Of a stretch of 64,000 bases of DNA, positions 23,349 through 34,885 are shown one piece after another. Both the position numbers and the translations under genes were made by a program. Position 1 is the stretch's first letter. Each line of letters opens with the position of its first letter. The notes under the pieces are model-generated. The model saw only the letters and a program-made list of their open reading frames with translations, was not told where the DNA came from and did no database searches. The stretch comes from Azonexus fungiphilus (GTDB lineage Bacteria > Pseudomonadota > Gammaproteobacteria > Burkholderiales > Rhodocyclaceae), in the NCBI RefSeq assembly GCF_003634965.1, contig NZ_RBXP01000002.1:1-64000 (forward strand). The letters run 5' to 3'.

Positions 23349-24205
23349 TAGCGAATCCCCGCTTTGCGTTCGGCGGCCTCGATGGTATTGGCCAGCAGCA
23401 TGGTGATGGTCATCGGCCCGACGCCGCCCGGCACCGGGGTGATCTGGCCGGCGACGGCGAGGCAGTCATCGAAGTCGACGTCGCCGCACAGCTTGCCGTC
23501 CGGGAGGCGGTTGATGCCGACGTCGATGACGACGGCGCCCGGCTTGATCATGTCGCCGGTGACGAACTTCGGCTTGCCGACGGCGGCGACGACGATGTCG
23601 GCGCGGCGGGTGTGGAACTTCAGGTCGCGCGTCTTCGAGTGGCAGACGGTGACGGTGGCGCCGGCGTTGATCAGCAGCATTGCCATCGGCTTGCCGACGA
23701 TGTTGGAGCGGCCGATGACGACGGCTTCCTGGCCGCTCAGATCGACATTGCCCTTCTCGAACATCTTCATCACACCATACGGGGTGCAGGGAATGAAGCG
23801 CGGCGAGCCCTGCGACAGCGCGCCGACGTTCTCGGCGTGGAAACCGTCGACGTCCTTCTCGGCGGAGATGGCTTCGAGCACCTTCTCTTCGTCGAAGTGC
23901 CTGGGCAGCGGCAGTTGCACCAGGATGCCGTGGATGGACGGATCGGCGTTCAGTTCGGCGATCTTGTCGAGGACTACCTGCTGATCGACGTCCTTGTCGT
24001 AGACGATCTTCTCGGAATGCATGCCGATGGCCAGGCAGCCATTGACCTTGTTCTTCACGTAGACCTGGGAAGCCGGGTCTTCGCCGACCAGAATGACCAC
24101 CAGGCCAGGCTGGTGCCCCTTGGCCGTCAGGGTTTCCACACGCGCCTTGAAGCTCTGGCGGAGCTCTTCGGCCAGGGCCTTGCCGTCAATGATTTGTGCC
24201 GTCAT
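23348..24205 (-). CDS. folD: Bifunctional methylenetetrahydrofolate dehydrogenase/cyclohydrolase FolD
   Basis: A 285-residue FolD. The catalytic Lys motif appears as [17 protein letters not shown]. The signature [10 protein letters not shown], the NADP site [16 protein letters not shown] and C-terminal [16 protein letters not shown] are intact. It interconverts methylene- and 10-formyl-THF, supplying formyl groups for purine synthesis, which fits its place ahead of purE-purK. A strong Rho-independent terminator sits directly upstream, its T-tract ending about 12 bp before the ATG, and the Shine-Dalgarno is weak. How this operon is initiated is therefore unclear. Confidence 0.95.
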   Translation of the reverse strand: MTAQIIDGKALAEELRQSFKARVETLTAKGHQPGLVVILVGEDPASQVYVKNKVNGCLAIGMHSEKIVYDKDVDQQVVLDKIAELNADPSIHGILVQLPLPRHFDEEKVLEAISAEKDVDGFHAENVGALSQGSPRFIPCTPYGVMKMFEKGNVDLSGQEAVVIGRSNIVGKPMAMLLINAGATVTVCHSKTRDLKFHTRRADIVVAAVGKPKFVTGDMIKPGAVVIDVGINRLPDGKLCGDVDFDDCLAVAGQITPVPGGVGPMTITMLLANTIEAAERKAGIR

Positions 24206-24217
24206 CGTCCATCCGTC

Positions 24218-24253
24218 AAAAAGAAAAGGGGAAAGGCGGCGGCCTTTCCCTTT
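24218..24253 (-). terminator. Rho-independent terminator between iorB and folD
   Basis: On the minus strand, an AAAGGGAAAGGC/GCCTTTCC-type stem with a CGCC loop is followed by CCTTTTCTTTTT. It lies 24 bp after the iorB stop, and the T-rich tail ends about 12 bp before the folD ATG. Confidence 0.8.
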
Positions 24254-24276
24254 GATTCGGCGCGGATTTTACCAGA

Positions 24277-24888
24277 TTACGCGAGCGCTGCTTCAGCCGC
24301 GCCAACCGCCGCCCTGCCGGCTGCGAAAGCGCGCCGGTTGAGCTCGAGCAGTTTCTCGCCCTTGCGCGCAAAGCGCTTGAGCACACAGTCGAGCAGGATT
24401 TCCGCGCCGAACGGCAGGTGATCGGCGATGGCGCCGAGCATCACGGTGTTGCCGAGACGGATGTCGCCGAGTTCCTCGGCGATCGTCGTCGCGTCGAAGG
24501 CGACCACCTTGTTGCCGGTCTTGCGGATTTCGCCGAGCGGATCGGCGGGATATTCGAAGAGGCCGAGCTCGACCACCGGCGGCACCAGCCGCGCGGTGTT
24601 CATCAGCGTAATGCCGCCTTTTCTCAGCATGTGCTGCCAGCGCATCGCCTCGGCCGATTCGAAGCCGAGCAGCACGTCGGCGCTGCCCGGCGTGATCTGC
24701 GGCGAGAGCACGCGGTCGCCGAAGCGCAGGTGCGAGGAGACGACGCCGCCGCGCTGCGCCATGCCGGCGACTTCGGTTTTCTTGGCGTCGTGCCCGAGGG
24801 CGATCGCGGCTTCGGCGAGGATCTCGGTGGCGGTCATGACGCCTTGCCCACCGATGCCGACGACGAGGATGTTGGTCGTAGCGCTCAT
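24277..24888 (-). CDS. iorB: Indolepyruvate ferredoxin oxidoreductase, beta subunit
   Basis: A 203-residue gamma-type oxidoreductase subunit. It opens with ILVVGIGGQGVMTATEILAEAA, then EVAGMAQRGGVVSSHLRFG, the usual pattern of 2-oxoacid:ferredoxin oxidoreductase gamma domains. With IorA it oxidatively decarboxylates indolepyruvate and other aryl pyruvates to acyl-CoA, reducing ferredoxin, in aromatic amino-acid breakdown. The ATG overlaps the iorA stop by 4 bp. A terminator follows the gene. Confidence 0.92.
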   Translation of the reverse strand: MSATTNILVVGIGGQGVMTATEILAEAAIALGHDAKKTEVAGMAQRGGVVSSHLRFGDRVLSPQITPGSADVLLGFESAEAMRWQHMLRKGGITLMNTARLVPPVVELGLFEYPADPLGEIRKTGNKVVAFDATTIAEELGDIRLGNTVMLGAIADHLPFGAEILLDCVLKRFARKGEKLLELNRRAFAAGRAAVGAAEAALA

Positions 24889-26774
24889 GCCTGGCAGCCT
24901 CCACGGGAAGCGAACTGGATCGGGGCGCTCGGCACGTAGTGCTCGATCGCCTTCGGCGCGCAGGGCTGCAGGCAGAGGCCGCAACCGGTGCACACCGAGG
25001 AGTCGATGCGGACAAAGGCGAGGTCGACTTCGCGGCCGCTGGCCTTGACCTCCTTGCCGCGCCGCGTGACATGGATGGCCGGGCAGCCGACATCGACGCA
25101 GTTGCCGCAACCGGTGCACTTGTCGTCGCTGACGGCATAGGGCTTGAGCTTGTGGTAATCCTTGATCAGCACGCAGGGCTGGTCGGTGATGATCACCGAA
25201 ACCTCCGGCACCTTGACCTCCTCACGGATGGTCTTGAAGAGCACCGGCAACTCGTACGGATTGACCACGTGGATGCGCTCGTCCCTGACCCCCAGCGCCG
25301 AAACCAGCTTGGCGAAATCGATGCGCGGCGCGTCGTCGCCATGGATGTCGCGGCCGTTGCCCGGGTTGTCCTGGCCGCCGGTCATGCCGACGGCGCGGTT
25401 GTCGAGCAGCAGGACGGTGACGTTGCCCTTGTTGTACACCATGTCGAGCAGGCCCTGCATGCCCATGTGCAGGAAGGTCGAATCGCCGATCACGGCGACC
25501 ACGCGCTTGTCCTTGTCGGCCTCGCCGCGCCCCTTGTCCATGCCCAGCGCGATGCCCATCGACGCGCCCATCGAGACGCAGGTATCGAGGGCATTCCACG
25601 GATGGCCGGCGCCCAGCGTGTAGCAGCCGATATCGCCGGAGATGTTGAGGTTGCGCACCTGCGACAGCGTGTAATAGACGCCGAGGTGCGGACAGGCGAC
25701 GCACATCGTCGGCGGTCGCGGGAAAACCGGCAATGCCACGGTCGACGCCCCGGAAACGGCATTTTCCGGCAGCGTCTCGCCGAGCAGCCGGGCGATCGCC
25801 GGGCGCAGCACCGCCGGCGACAACTCGCCCTGCAGCGGCAGGATTTCCTTGCCGACGACCGCCAGGCCCTGGGCCTTCAGTTCGGTCTCGAGCAGCGGCT
25901 CGACTTCCTCGACGACGACGACCTGGTCGACCAGCGCCGCCAGTTCGCGGCACCTGGCAAACGGCGCCGGATGCGAGAAGCCGAGCTTGAGCACCGGCGC
26001 CTCGGGGAAGGCCTCCTTGACGTGCATGTAGGCCGGGCCGGAGGTGATGAAGCCGACGCGGCGGTCGCGCCCCGGCTCGATGACATTGAGCGGCGAGGTC
26101 TCGGCCAGCGCGCGCAGGTCGCGGTCGCGCTGGAACATCAGCGGAATGCGCTTGCCGGCATTGCCCGGGACCATGACGAAGCGCGCCGGATCCTTCCTGA
26201 AGCCGGGGCCGGCATGGGCCACGCGCTCGCCGACGGTGACCAGCGACTTGACGTGGTTGATGCGCGTCGTCATGCGCAGAATCACCGGCACCTGGAAACG
26301 CTCGGACAGTTCGTAGGCGGCCAGCGTCATCGCGTAGGCCTCCTGCGAGTCGGCCGGCTCGAGCACCGGCACATGGGCGAAGCGCCCCCAGTAGCGCGAA
26401 TCCTGCTCGTTCTGCGACGACGACAGGCCGACGTCGTCGGCAACGGCGATCACCAGGCCGCCGCAGACGCCGGTCAGGGTCAGCGTCATCAGCGCGTCGG
26501 CGGCGACATTCATGCCGACATGCTTCATGCAACAGAAAGCCCGCGAACCGGCATAGGCGGCACCGATCGCGACCTCGAGCGAGACCTTCTCGTTGACCGA
26601 CCACTCGGCATAGAGATCGGGATAGGTCGCGACGACTTCGAGCATCTCGGTCGCCGGCGTCCCCGGATAGGCCGCGGCAACCTTGACGCCGGCCTCCCAG
26701 ACGGCGCGGGCGACCGCCTCGTTGCCGGACAAAAGCAGCCGGCTGGCGGCCGGTGCGGGCATGACTGCTGCCAT
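24885..26774 (-). CDS. iorA: Indolepyruvate ferredoxin oxidoreductase, alpha subunit
   Basis: A 629-residue TPP enzyme. The N-terminal pyrimidine-binding half has AAAYPGTPATEMLEV. The central half contains CPHLGVYYTL and the TPP motif region VIGDSTFLHMGMQGLLDMVYN followed by DNRAVGMTGGQDNP. Two C-terminal [4Fe-4S] motifs, CTGCGNCVDVGCP and CTGCGLCLQPCAP, carry electrons to ferredoxin. The ATG at 26772-26774 was chosen because AGGAGC sits 5-10 bases upstream; an ATG-like codon 18 bp earlier is less well placed. It is translationally coupled to iorB. Confidence 0.93.
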   Translation of the reverse strand: MAAVMPAPAASRLLLSGNEAVARAVWEAGVKVAAAYPGTPATEMLEVVATYPDLYAEWSVNEKVSLEVAIGAAYAGSRAFCCMKHVGMNVAADALMTLTLTGVCGGLVIAVADDVGLSSSQNEQDSRYWGRFAHVPVLEPADSQEAYAMTLAAYELSERFQVPVILRMTTRINHVKSLVTVGERVAHAGPGFRKDPARFVMVPGNAGKRIPLMFQRDRDLRALAETSPLNVIEPGRDRRVGFITSGPAYMHVKEAFPEAPVLKLGFSHPAPFARCRELAALVDQVVVVEEVEPLLETELKAQGLAVVGKEILPLQGELSPAVLRPAIARLLGETLPENAVSGASTVALPVFPRPPTMCVACPHLGVYYTLSQVRNLNISGDIGCYTLGAGHPWNALDTCVSMGASMGIALGMDKGRGEADKDKRVVAVIGDSTFLHMGMQGLLDMVYNKGNVTVLLLDNRAVGMTGGQDNPGNGRDIHGDDAPRIDFAKLVSALGVRDERIHVVNPYELPVLFKTIREEVKVPEVSVIITDQPCVLIKDYHKLKPYAVSDDKCTGCGNCVDVGCPAIHVTRRGKEVKASGREVDLAFVRIDSSVCTGCGLCLQPCAPKAIEHYVPSAPIQFASRGGCQA

Positions 26775-26872
26775 GGAAGCTCCTGATAGCAAATGCGGAA
26801 GCGTCGATTATAGGAATGCGCCAACAGGCCAATTTGATACAACTCAACAGAGCATCTTTTAATTTTCTGTTT

Positions 26873-26918
26873 CATATCGACGACAGGGACAAGGCCAGGG
26901 CACGAGTCCGTCGATATG
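26873..26918. repeat. 10-bp inverted repeat upstream of the aceE promoter
   Basis: CATATCGACG (26873-26882) and CGTCGATATG (26909-26918) are perfect inverted copies separated by 26 bp, with an inner GGAC/GTCC pair. The repeat ends 10 bp before the aceE -35. It could be a cruciform or paired half-sites for a regulator; nothing identifies the binding protein. Confidence 0.5.
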
Positions 26919-26928
26919 ACGCGAGATA

Positions 26929-26957
26929 TTGCACAATGCGAATTTTGTTTTTACAAT
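26929..26957 (+). promoter_or_regulatory. Sigma-70 promoter of the pyruvate dehydrogenase operon
   Basis: TTGCAC (26929-26934), a 17-bp spacer and TACAAT (26952-26957). The predicted start near 26964 gives a leader of about 100 nt. The octamer ACAATGCG occurs twice, at 26933-26940 and 26953-26960, 20 bp apart. These copies overlap the -35 and -10 and could be repressor half-sites. Confidence 0.7.
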
Positions 26958-26980
26958 GCGGAACAGAAACTAGGTGTAAA

Positions 26981-27002
26981 CACGGGGTGTGATCGCCCCG
27001 TG
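26981..27002 (+). other. Leader hairpin of the aceE mRNA
   Basis: CACGGGG (26981-26987) and CCCCGTG (26996-27002) form a perfect 7-bp stem with an 8-base loop inside the predicted 5' leader. No T-run follows, so it is not a simple terminator. It may stabilise the mRNA or be a protein-binding site. Confidence 0.5.
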
Positions 27003-27067
27003 CAAAGCGTTAAAGTTGTCCTGCTCTAGCGGCAAGACAGAATGAAAACCCACGTAGGAGACAAACC

Positions 27068-29740
<2,673 letters not shown>

Positions 29741-29755
29741 GGGAAGGAGACCACC

Positions 29756-31348
29756 ATGAGCCAACTCATCGAAGTCAAGGTCCCGGACATCGGCGATTTC
29801 GACAGCGTTCCGGTGATCGACCTGTTCGTCAAGGTCGGTGACACGATCAAGGTCGACGACGCGATCGCCACCCTCGAATCCGACAAGGCCACCATGGACG
29901 TGCCGAGCACGGTCGCCGGCGTGGTCAGGGAAGTGCTGGTCCAGGTCGGTTCCAAGGTCAGCGAAGGTTCGCTGCTGATCAAGGTCGAAGCCGCCGCCGC
30001 TGGTGCGGCCGCACCGGCCGCCGCGCCGGCAGCCGGCGGGGCGCTGGTCGACGTCAAGGTCCCGGACATCGGCGATTTCGACAGCGTCCCGGTGATCGAT
30101 CTGTTCGTCAAGGTCGGCGACACGATCAAGGTCGACGACGCGATCGCCACCCTCGAATCCGACAAGGCCACGATGGACGTGCCGAGCACGGTCGCCGGCG
30201 TGGTCAGGGAAGTGCTGGTCCAGGTCGGTTCCAAGGTCAGCGAAGGTTCGCTGCTGATCAAGGTCGAAAGCGGCGCCGCTGCTGCTGCCGCCCCGGCTGC
30301 CCCGGCCGCCGCGCCGGCACCGGCGGCGACGGTCAACCCGGAAAACAGCCCGAAAACCGCGTCGACCGTCAGCGTCGCCCCGGCCTCGCTGCCGGCAGCC
30401 GTGGCGCAGCCGCTCGCCCTCGGCGCCAAGGTGCATGCCTCGCCGTCGGTGCGCGCCTACGCCCGCGAGCTCGGCGTCGATCTGTCCAAGGTCCCGGCGA
30501 CCGGCCCCAAGGGGCGCATCGTCAAGGAAGACCTGACCAGGTACGTCAAGGGCGTGATGTCCGGCGCCACCGCCGCACCGGTCGCCGCTGCCGGCGCCAG
30601 CCTGGGCGGCGGACTCGACCTGCTGCCCTGGCCGAAGGTCGATTTCAGCAAGTTCGGTGAAATCGAGGTCAAGCCGCTGTCGCGCATCAAGAAGATTTCC
30701 GGCCAGAACCTGTCGCGCAACTGGGTGATGATCCCGGCCGTGACCTACCACGAAGACGCCGACATCACCGACCTCGAAGCCTTCCGCGTGCTGCTCAACA
30801 AGGAAAACGAAAAGGGTGGCGGCGCCAAGCTGACCATGCTGGCTTTCCTGGTCAAGGCCTGCGTCAAGGCGCTGGAGAAGTTCCCCGAGTTCAACGCCTC
30901 GCTCGACGGCGACAATCTGGTGCTGAAGAAGTACTTCAACATCGGCTTCGCTGCCGACACGCCGAACGGTCTGGTCGTGCCGGTGATCAAGAACGCCGAC
31001 AAGAAATCGGTGTTCGAGATTGCCCAGGAATCCGGCGACCTCGCCAAGCAGGCGCGTGACGGCAAGCTCAAGCCGGCCGACATGCAGGGCGCCTGCTTCA
31101 CCATTTCCTCGCTCGGCGGCATCGGCGGTACCTACTTCGCGCCGATCGTCAATGCGCCGGAAGTGGCCATCCTCGGCGTCAACAAGTCGACGATGAAGCC
31201 GGTCTGGGACGGCAAGCAATTCGTGCCGCGCCTGACCCTGCCGCTTTCGCTGACCGCCGACCACCGCGTCATCGACGGCGCGCTGGCGACCCGCTTCAAC
31301 GTCTATGTCGCGCAGCTGCTCGCCGACTTCCGTCGCGTCGCGCTGTAA
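29756..31348 (+). CDS. aceF: Dihydrolipoamide acetyltransferase (PDH E2) with two identical lipoyl domains
   Basis: A 530-residue E2. Two lipoyl domains (about 5-80 and 98-172) each carry the lipoylated Lys in ESDKATMDVPS and are joined by Ala/Pro linkers. An E3/E1-binding domain follows (about 225-260, HASPSVRAYARELGVDL). The catalytic core runs from about 300 to 530 and ends with LTADHRVIDGALATRF, which holds the active-site His and Asp. It transfers acetyl to CoA. The two lipoyl-coding segments (29774-29989 and 30053-30268) differ at only four positions, all silent. GGAG precedes the ATG. Confidence 0.97.
   Translation: MSQLIEVKVPDIGDFDSVPVIDLFVKVGDTIKVDDAIATLESDKATMDVPSTVAGVVREVLVQVGSKVSEGSLLIKVEAAAAGAAAPAAAPAAGGALVDVKVPDIGDFDSVPVIDLFVKVGDTIKVDDAIATLESDKATMDVPSTVAGVVREVLVQVGSKVSEGSLLIKVESGAAAAAAPAAPAAAPAPAATVNPENSPKTASTVSVAPASLPAAVAQPLALGAKVHASPSVRAYARELGVDLSKVPATGPKGRIVKEDLTRYVKGVMSGATAAPVAAAGASLGGGLDLLPWPKVDFSKFGEIEVKPLSRIKKISGQNLSRNWVMIPAVTYHEDADITDLEAFRVLLNKENEKGGGAKLTMLAFLVKACVKALEKFPEFNASLDGDNLVLKKYFNIGFAADTPNGLVVPVIKNADKKSVFEIAQESGDLAKQARDGKLKPADMQGACFTISSLGGIGGTYFAPIVNAPEVAILGVNKSTMKPVWDGKQFVPRLTLPLSLTADHRVIDGALATRFNVYVAQLLADFRRVAL
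29774..29989 (+). repeat. Near-identical internal direct repeat in aceF, copy 1
   Basis: These 216 bp are repeated at 30053-30268 (offset 279 bp, exactly 93 codons). By my reading there are four base differences, all synonymous (Val, Asp, Gly and Thr codons). The repeat encodes the first lipoyl domain. Confidence 0.9.
30053..30268 (+). repeat. Near-identical internal direct repeat in aceF, copy 2
   Basis: This is the second copy of the 216-bp lipoyl-domain segment at 29774-29989. The protein segment is identical over 72 residues. A third, more diverged lipoyl domain begins lpdA at about 31376. Confidence 0.9.
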
Positions 31349-31360
31349 GGGGGAATGACC

Positions 31361-33136
31361 ATGAGCAATCTGGTTGAAGTGAAAGTCCCGGACATCGGCG
31401 ATTTCGACAGCGTGCCGGTGATCGAGCTGTTCGTGAAGGTCGGCGACACGATCAAGGTCGACGAAGCGATCGTCACCCTGGAATCGGACAAGGCGACCAT
31501 GGACGTGCCGTCGCCGGTCGCCGGCACGGTCAGGGAAGTGCTGGTCCAGGTCGGCAGCAAGGTTGGCGAAGGCGCCCTGCTGATCAAGGTCGAAGCCGGC
31601 AATGCGACGGTCAACCCGGAAAATCCGGCAAAAACCGCCGCCCCGGCCAGCGCTCCGGCCCCGGTCGCGGCACCGACGGCTGCCAGCCACGGCGGCAGCG
31701 CCGACATCGAGTGCGAAATGCTCGTCCTCGGCGCCGGCCCGGGCGGCTATTCGGCCGCCTTCCGCGCCGCCGACCTCGGCCTGAAGACGGTCATCGTCGA
31801 GCGTTACGCGACGCTCGGCGGCGTCTGCCTGAACGTCGGCTGCATCCCGTCGAAGGCCCTGCTCCATGTCGCCGAGATCATCGACGAGGCGCAGCACGCC
31901 AGCGACCTCGGCGTCAGCTTCGCCGCGCCGCAGGTCGATATCGACAAGCTGCGCGCCCACAAGGACAAGGTCGTCGGCAAGCTGACCGGCGGTCTGGCCG
32001 GCATGGCCAAGGGCCGCAAGGTCGAGGTCGTGCGCGGCTACGGCCACTTCCTCGACCCGCACCATCTGGAAGTCGAGGAAACCACCGGCAGCAGCCAGGA
32101 CAAGACCGGCACCAAGAAGGTCATCAAGTTCCAGCAGTGCATCATCGCCGCCGGTTCGGCGGCGGTGCATCTGCCCTTCATCCCGCGCGACCCGCGCATC
32201 GTCGACTCGACCGGCGCGCTCGAACTGCGCTTCGTGCCGGAGAAGATGCTGGTCATCGGCGGCGGCATCATCGGCCTGGAAATGGCCACGGTGTACTCGA
32301 CGCTGGGCGCCAAGGTCGATGTCGTCGAAATGGCCGACGCGCTGATGCAGGGCCCCGACCGCGACGCGGTCAAGGTCTGGGAAAAGCAGAACCTGCACCG
32401 CTTCGACAAGATCATGCTGAAGACCAAGACAGTCGCCGTGGACGCCAGGGACGACGGTCTCTACGTCAAGTTCGAAGGCGAAGGCGCGCCGAGCGAAGCG
32501 GTCAAGTACGACATGATCCTGCAGGCCGCCGGCCGCGCACCGAACGGCAAGAAGTTCGCCGCCGAGAAGGCCGGCGTGATCGTCGACGAACGCGGCTTCA
32601 TCCCGGTCGACAAGCAGATGCGCACCAACGTGCCGCACATCTTCGCCATCGGCGACCTGGTCGGCCAGCCGATGCTCGCCCACAAGGCAGTGCATGAAGC
32701 CCACGTCGCGGCGGAAGTTGCCGCCGGCCACAAGGCCGCCTTCGACGCCCAGGTCATCCCCGGCGTCGCCTACACCCATCCGGAAGTGGCCTGGGTCGGC
32801 TACACCGAAGAGCAGGCGAAGAAGGAAGGGCGCAAGGTCGAGGTCGCCAAGTTCCCGTGGGCGGCCAGCGGTCGCGCCATCGCCAACGGTGCCGACTACG
32901 GCTTCACCAAGCTGGTCTTCGATGCCGAGACGCACCGCGTCATCGGTGGCGCCATCGTCGGCCCGTCGGCCGGCGACATGATCGGCGAAGTCTGCCTGGC
33001 GATCGAGATGGGCTGCGACGCAGTCGACATCGGCAAGACCATCCACCCGCACCCGACGCTCGGCGAAACGGTCGGCATGGCTGCCGAAGTCGCCCACGGC
33101 TCGTGTACCGACGTGCCGCCGCCGCGCAAGAAGTAA
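31361..33136 (+). CDS. lpdA: Dihydrolipoamide dehydrogenase (PDH E3) with N-terminal lipoyl domain
   Basis: A 591-residue E3 carrying an extra N-terminal lipoyl domain (about 1-78, ESDKATMDVPS) and an Ala/Pro linker before the flavoprotein. FAD binding is at VLGAGPGGYSAAF. The redox disulfide is GGVCLNVGCIPSK, NAD binding is VIGGGIIGLEMATVY, and the C-terminal catalytic dyad is HPHPTLGE. It reoxidises dihydrolipoamide with NAD+. The ATG at 31361 is preferred to the one at 31355 because the AAGGGGG ribosome site sits 7 bases upstream of it and the N-terminus then matches AceF (MSNLVEVKVP versus MSQLIEVKVP). A strong terminator follows. Confidence 0.96.
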   Translation: MSNLVEVKVPDIGDFDSVPVIELFVKVGDTIKVDEAIVTLESDKATMDVPSPVAGTVREVLVQVGSKVGEGALLIKVEAGNATVNPENPAKTAAPASAPAPVAAPTAASHGGSADIECEMLVLGAGPGGYSAAFRAADLGLKTVIVERYATLGGVCLNVGCIPSKALLHVAEIIDEAQHASDLGVSFAAPQVDIDKLRAHKDKVVGKLTGGLAGMAKGRKVEVVRGYGHFLDPHHLEVEETTGSSQDKTGTKKVIKFQQCIIAAGSAAVHLPFIPRDPRIVDSTGALELRFVPEKMLVIGGGIIGLEMATVYSTLGAKVDVVEMADALMQGPDRDAVKVWEKQNLHRFDKIMLKTKTVAVDARDDGLYVKFEGEGAPSEAVKYDMILQAAGRAPNGKKFAAEKAGVIVDERGFIPVDKQMRTNVPHIFAIGDLVGQPMLAHKAVHEAHVAAEVAAGHKAAFDAQVIPGVAYTHPEVAWVGYTEEQAKKEGRKVEVAKFPWAASGRAIANGADYGFTKLVFDAETHRVIGGAIVGPSAGDMIGEVCLAIEMGCDAVDIGKTIHPHPTLGETVGMAAEVAHGSCTDVPPPRKK

Positions 33137-33175
33137 GGTCCTCTGCGTTACGCTAGGTTCTTAGCGTTCGTATTT

Positions 33176-33204
33176 GGCGACGGGCTTAGCCCGTCGCCTT
33201 TTTT
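33176..33204 (+). terminator. Rho-independent terminator of the PDH operon
   Basis: GGCGACGGGC/GCCCGTCGCC forms a stem around a short TTA-type loop and is followed by six T residues (33199-33204). It begins 40 bp after the lpdA stop. Confidence 0.9.
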
Positions 33205-33221
33205 ATGCTAAAACCCGGCGC

Positions 33222-33713
33222 ATGACACACGCCCCCCAACTCCCCCGCCGCTCGCCGCAGGAACAGGCCCGCCTCGAGGCCATGCTGCGCGAGATGTTCG
33301 AACACCGGATCAGCTTCAACGAAGTGATCGGGCTCAAGGTCGCCTCCTTCGACCCGGCCGCCGCCCAGCTCAGCTTCGCGATGCGTCCGGAACTGGTCGG
33401 CCACTACCTCTACGGCCGCCTGCACGGCGGCGTGATCGCGGCGACCCTCGACACCGTCGGCGGCTTCGCGGCGGTCGTCGGCATCGCCGAGAAATACGCC
33501 GGCGAAACCGCCGAGCAGGTGGCGCACCGCTTCGGCCGCATCGGCACCATCGACCTGCGCACCGATTTCCTGCACCAGGGCATCGGCAAGACGTTCACCG
33601 CCACCGGCCGGATCACCCGGCTCGGCGGCCGCATCGCCTCGATCCAGATGACGCTGGAGAACGAAGCCGGCCTGCTCATCGCCACCGGCTGCGCCGCCTA
33701 CGTCGTCAGCTAG
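33222..33713 (+). CDS. Hotdog-fold acyl-CoA thioesterase, YigI-like
   Basis: A 163-residue hotdog-fold protein. The family motif LHGGVIAATLDTVGGFAAV and the strand pattern IGTIDLRTDFLHQG...FTATGRI...A...LENE..LIATG..AYVV match the E. coli YigI thioesterase group. YigI hydrolyses medium- and long-chain acyl-CoAs; the substrate here is inferred. The start at 33222 is only 17 bp after the PDH terminator, with no clear ribosome site, so the transcript may have a very short leader. The stop overlaps the convergent ppk2 stop by CTAG. Confidence 0.82.
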   Translation: MTHAPQLPRRSPQEQARLEAMLREMFEHRISFNEVIGLKVASFDPAAAQLSFAMRPELVGHYLYGRLHGGVIAATLDTVGGFAAVVGIAEKYAGETAEQVAHRFGRIGTIDLRTDFLHQGIGKTFTATGRITRLGGRIASIQMTLENEAGLLIATGCAAYVVS

Positions 33714-34822
33714 AGCAGCGCCACCGACTGTTCGCCGCGTTCGTACACGACGTTGGCGCGACCGACGATCAGCGGATCGAGATTGCCGATGCGGCCGGTA
33801 TCCTTGTTCGTGTAGGGCAGCTTGTGCAGGACGTAGCGCATGGCGTTGAGCCGCGCGCGCTTCTTGCAGTTCGACTTGATCACCGTCCACGGCGCGTCGG
33901 CGGTGTCGGTGTGGAAGAACATCGCTTCCTTGGCCTTGGTGTAGTCGCTCCACTTGTCGAGCGAAGCCATGTCGATCGGCGACAGCTTCCACTGCTTGAG
34001 CGGGTGCACCTTGCGCTCGCGGAAGCGGCGCCGCTGCTCTTCCTGGCTGACCGAGAACCAGAACTTGATCAGGTGGATGCCGTTGCGCACCAGCATGCGC
34101 TCGAATTCCGGCGCCTGGCGGACGAACTCGCCGTACTCGTGGTCCGAGCAGAAACCCATGACCCGCTCGACACCGGCGCGGTTGTACCAGGAGCGGTCGA
34201 AGAGCACGATCTCGCCGTTGGTCGGCAGATGCTGCACGTAGCGCTGGAAGTACCACTGGCCGCGCTCGATCTCCGAGGGCTTTTCCAGCGCGACGACGCG
34301 GGCGCCCCGCGGGTTCAGGTGTTCCATGAAGCGCTTGATGGTGCCGCCCTTGCCGGCCGCGTCGCGACCCTCGAACAGGATCACCACCTTCTGCCCGGTT
34401 TCCTTGACCCAGGCCTGGAGCTTGAGCAACTCGACCTGCAGCCGGTACTTCTGGCGCTCGTAGTTGCCCCGCTGCATCAGGTTCTTGTACGGATAGCCGC
34501 CGTCGCGCCAGTCCTTGGCCAGTTCTTCGTCGGGGTTGGCAATGCCGTCGTTGACCGCGATCCGCTGCTGCTTGAGCAGGCTCTTGAGCAGGACCAGGCC
34601 TTCCTCGTTCGGCGAGTTGGCGAGGATGTCGCGCATCGCCGCCATTTTTGCCTCCTGGGCGGCGTCGACCGCTGCATGCACGGTGAATCCTTCGATCCCG
34701 GCCGGCGTCTGCACCGGCGGTACATCGCCGCCGGCGGCCGGGCGCGGCCGCGCGACGCGCGGGCGGCGAGCCGGCTTGGTGACGGTCGTCGGCGTATCCG
34801 GTTTGTTCTTGGTAGTCGCCAT
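33710..34822 (-). CDS. ppk2: Polyphosphate kinase 2
   Basis: A 370-residue PPK2. A disordered, Pro/Arg-rich N-terminal ~45 residues precedes the kinase core. The core has Walker A FEGRDAAGKGGTIKRF, the lid segment with EIERGQWYFQRYV, and Walker B VLFDRSWYNRAGVERVMGFC. PPK2 enzymes transfer phosphate between polyphosphate and nucleoside di- or monophosphates. The start ATG at 34820-34822 has AAGGGG upstream. The sixA gene lies just upstream on the same strand. The stop overlaps the convergent thioesterase gene by four bases. Confidence 0.93.
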   Translation of the reverse strand: MATTKNKPDTPTTVTKPARRPRVARPRPAAGGDVPPVQTPAGIEGFTVHAAVDAAQEAKMAAMRDILANSPNEEGLVLLKSLLKQQRIAVNDGIANPDEELAKDWRDGGYPYKNLMQRGNYERQKYRLQVELLKLQAWVKETGQKVVILFEGRDAAGKGGTIKRFMEHLNPRGARVVALEKPSEIERGQWYFQRYVQHLPTNGEIVLFDRSWYNRAGVERVMGFCSDHEYGEFVRQAPEFERMLVRNGIHLIKFWFSVSQEEQRRRFRERKVHPLKQWKLSPIDMASLDKWSDYTKAKEAMFFHTDTADAPWTVIKSNCKKRARLNAMRYVLHKLPYTNKDTGRIGNLDPLIVGRANVVYERGEQSVALL

Positions 34823-34885
34823 GAAATCCCCTTCCCTTGTCTGCGTTGGCAAAAGGGCTATTTCACGCCGATGACGCGCGCTTGT

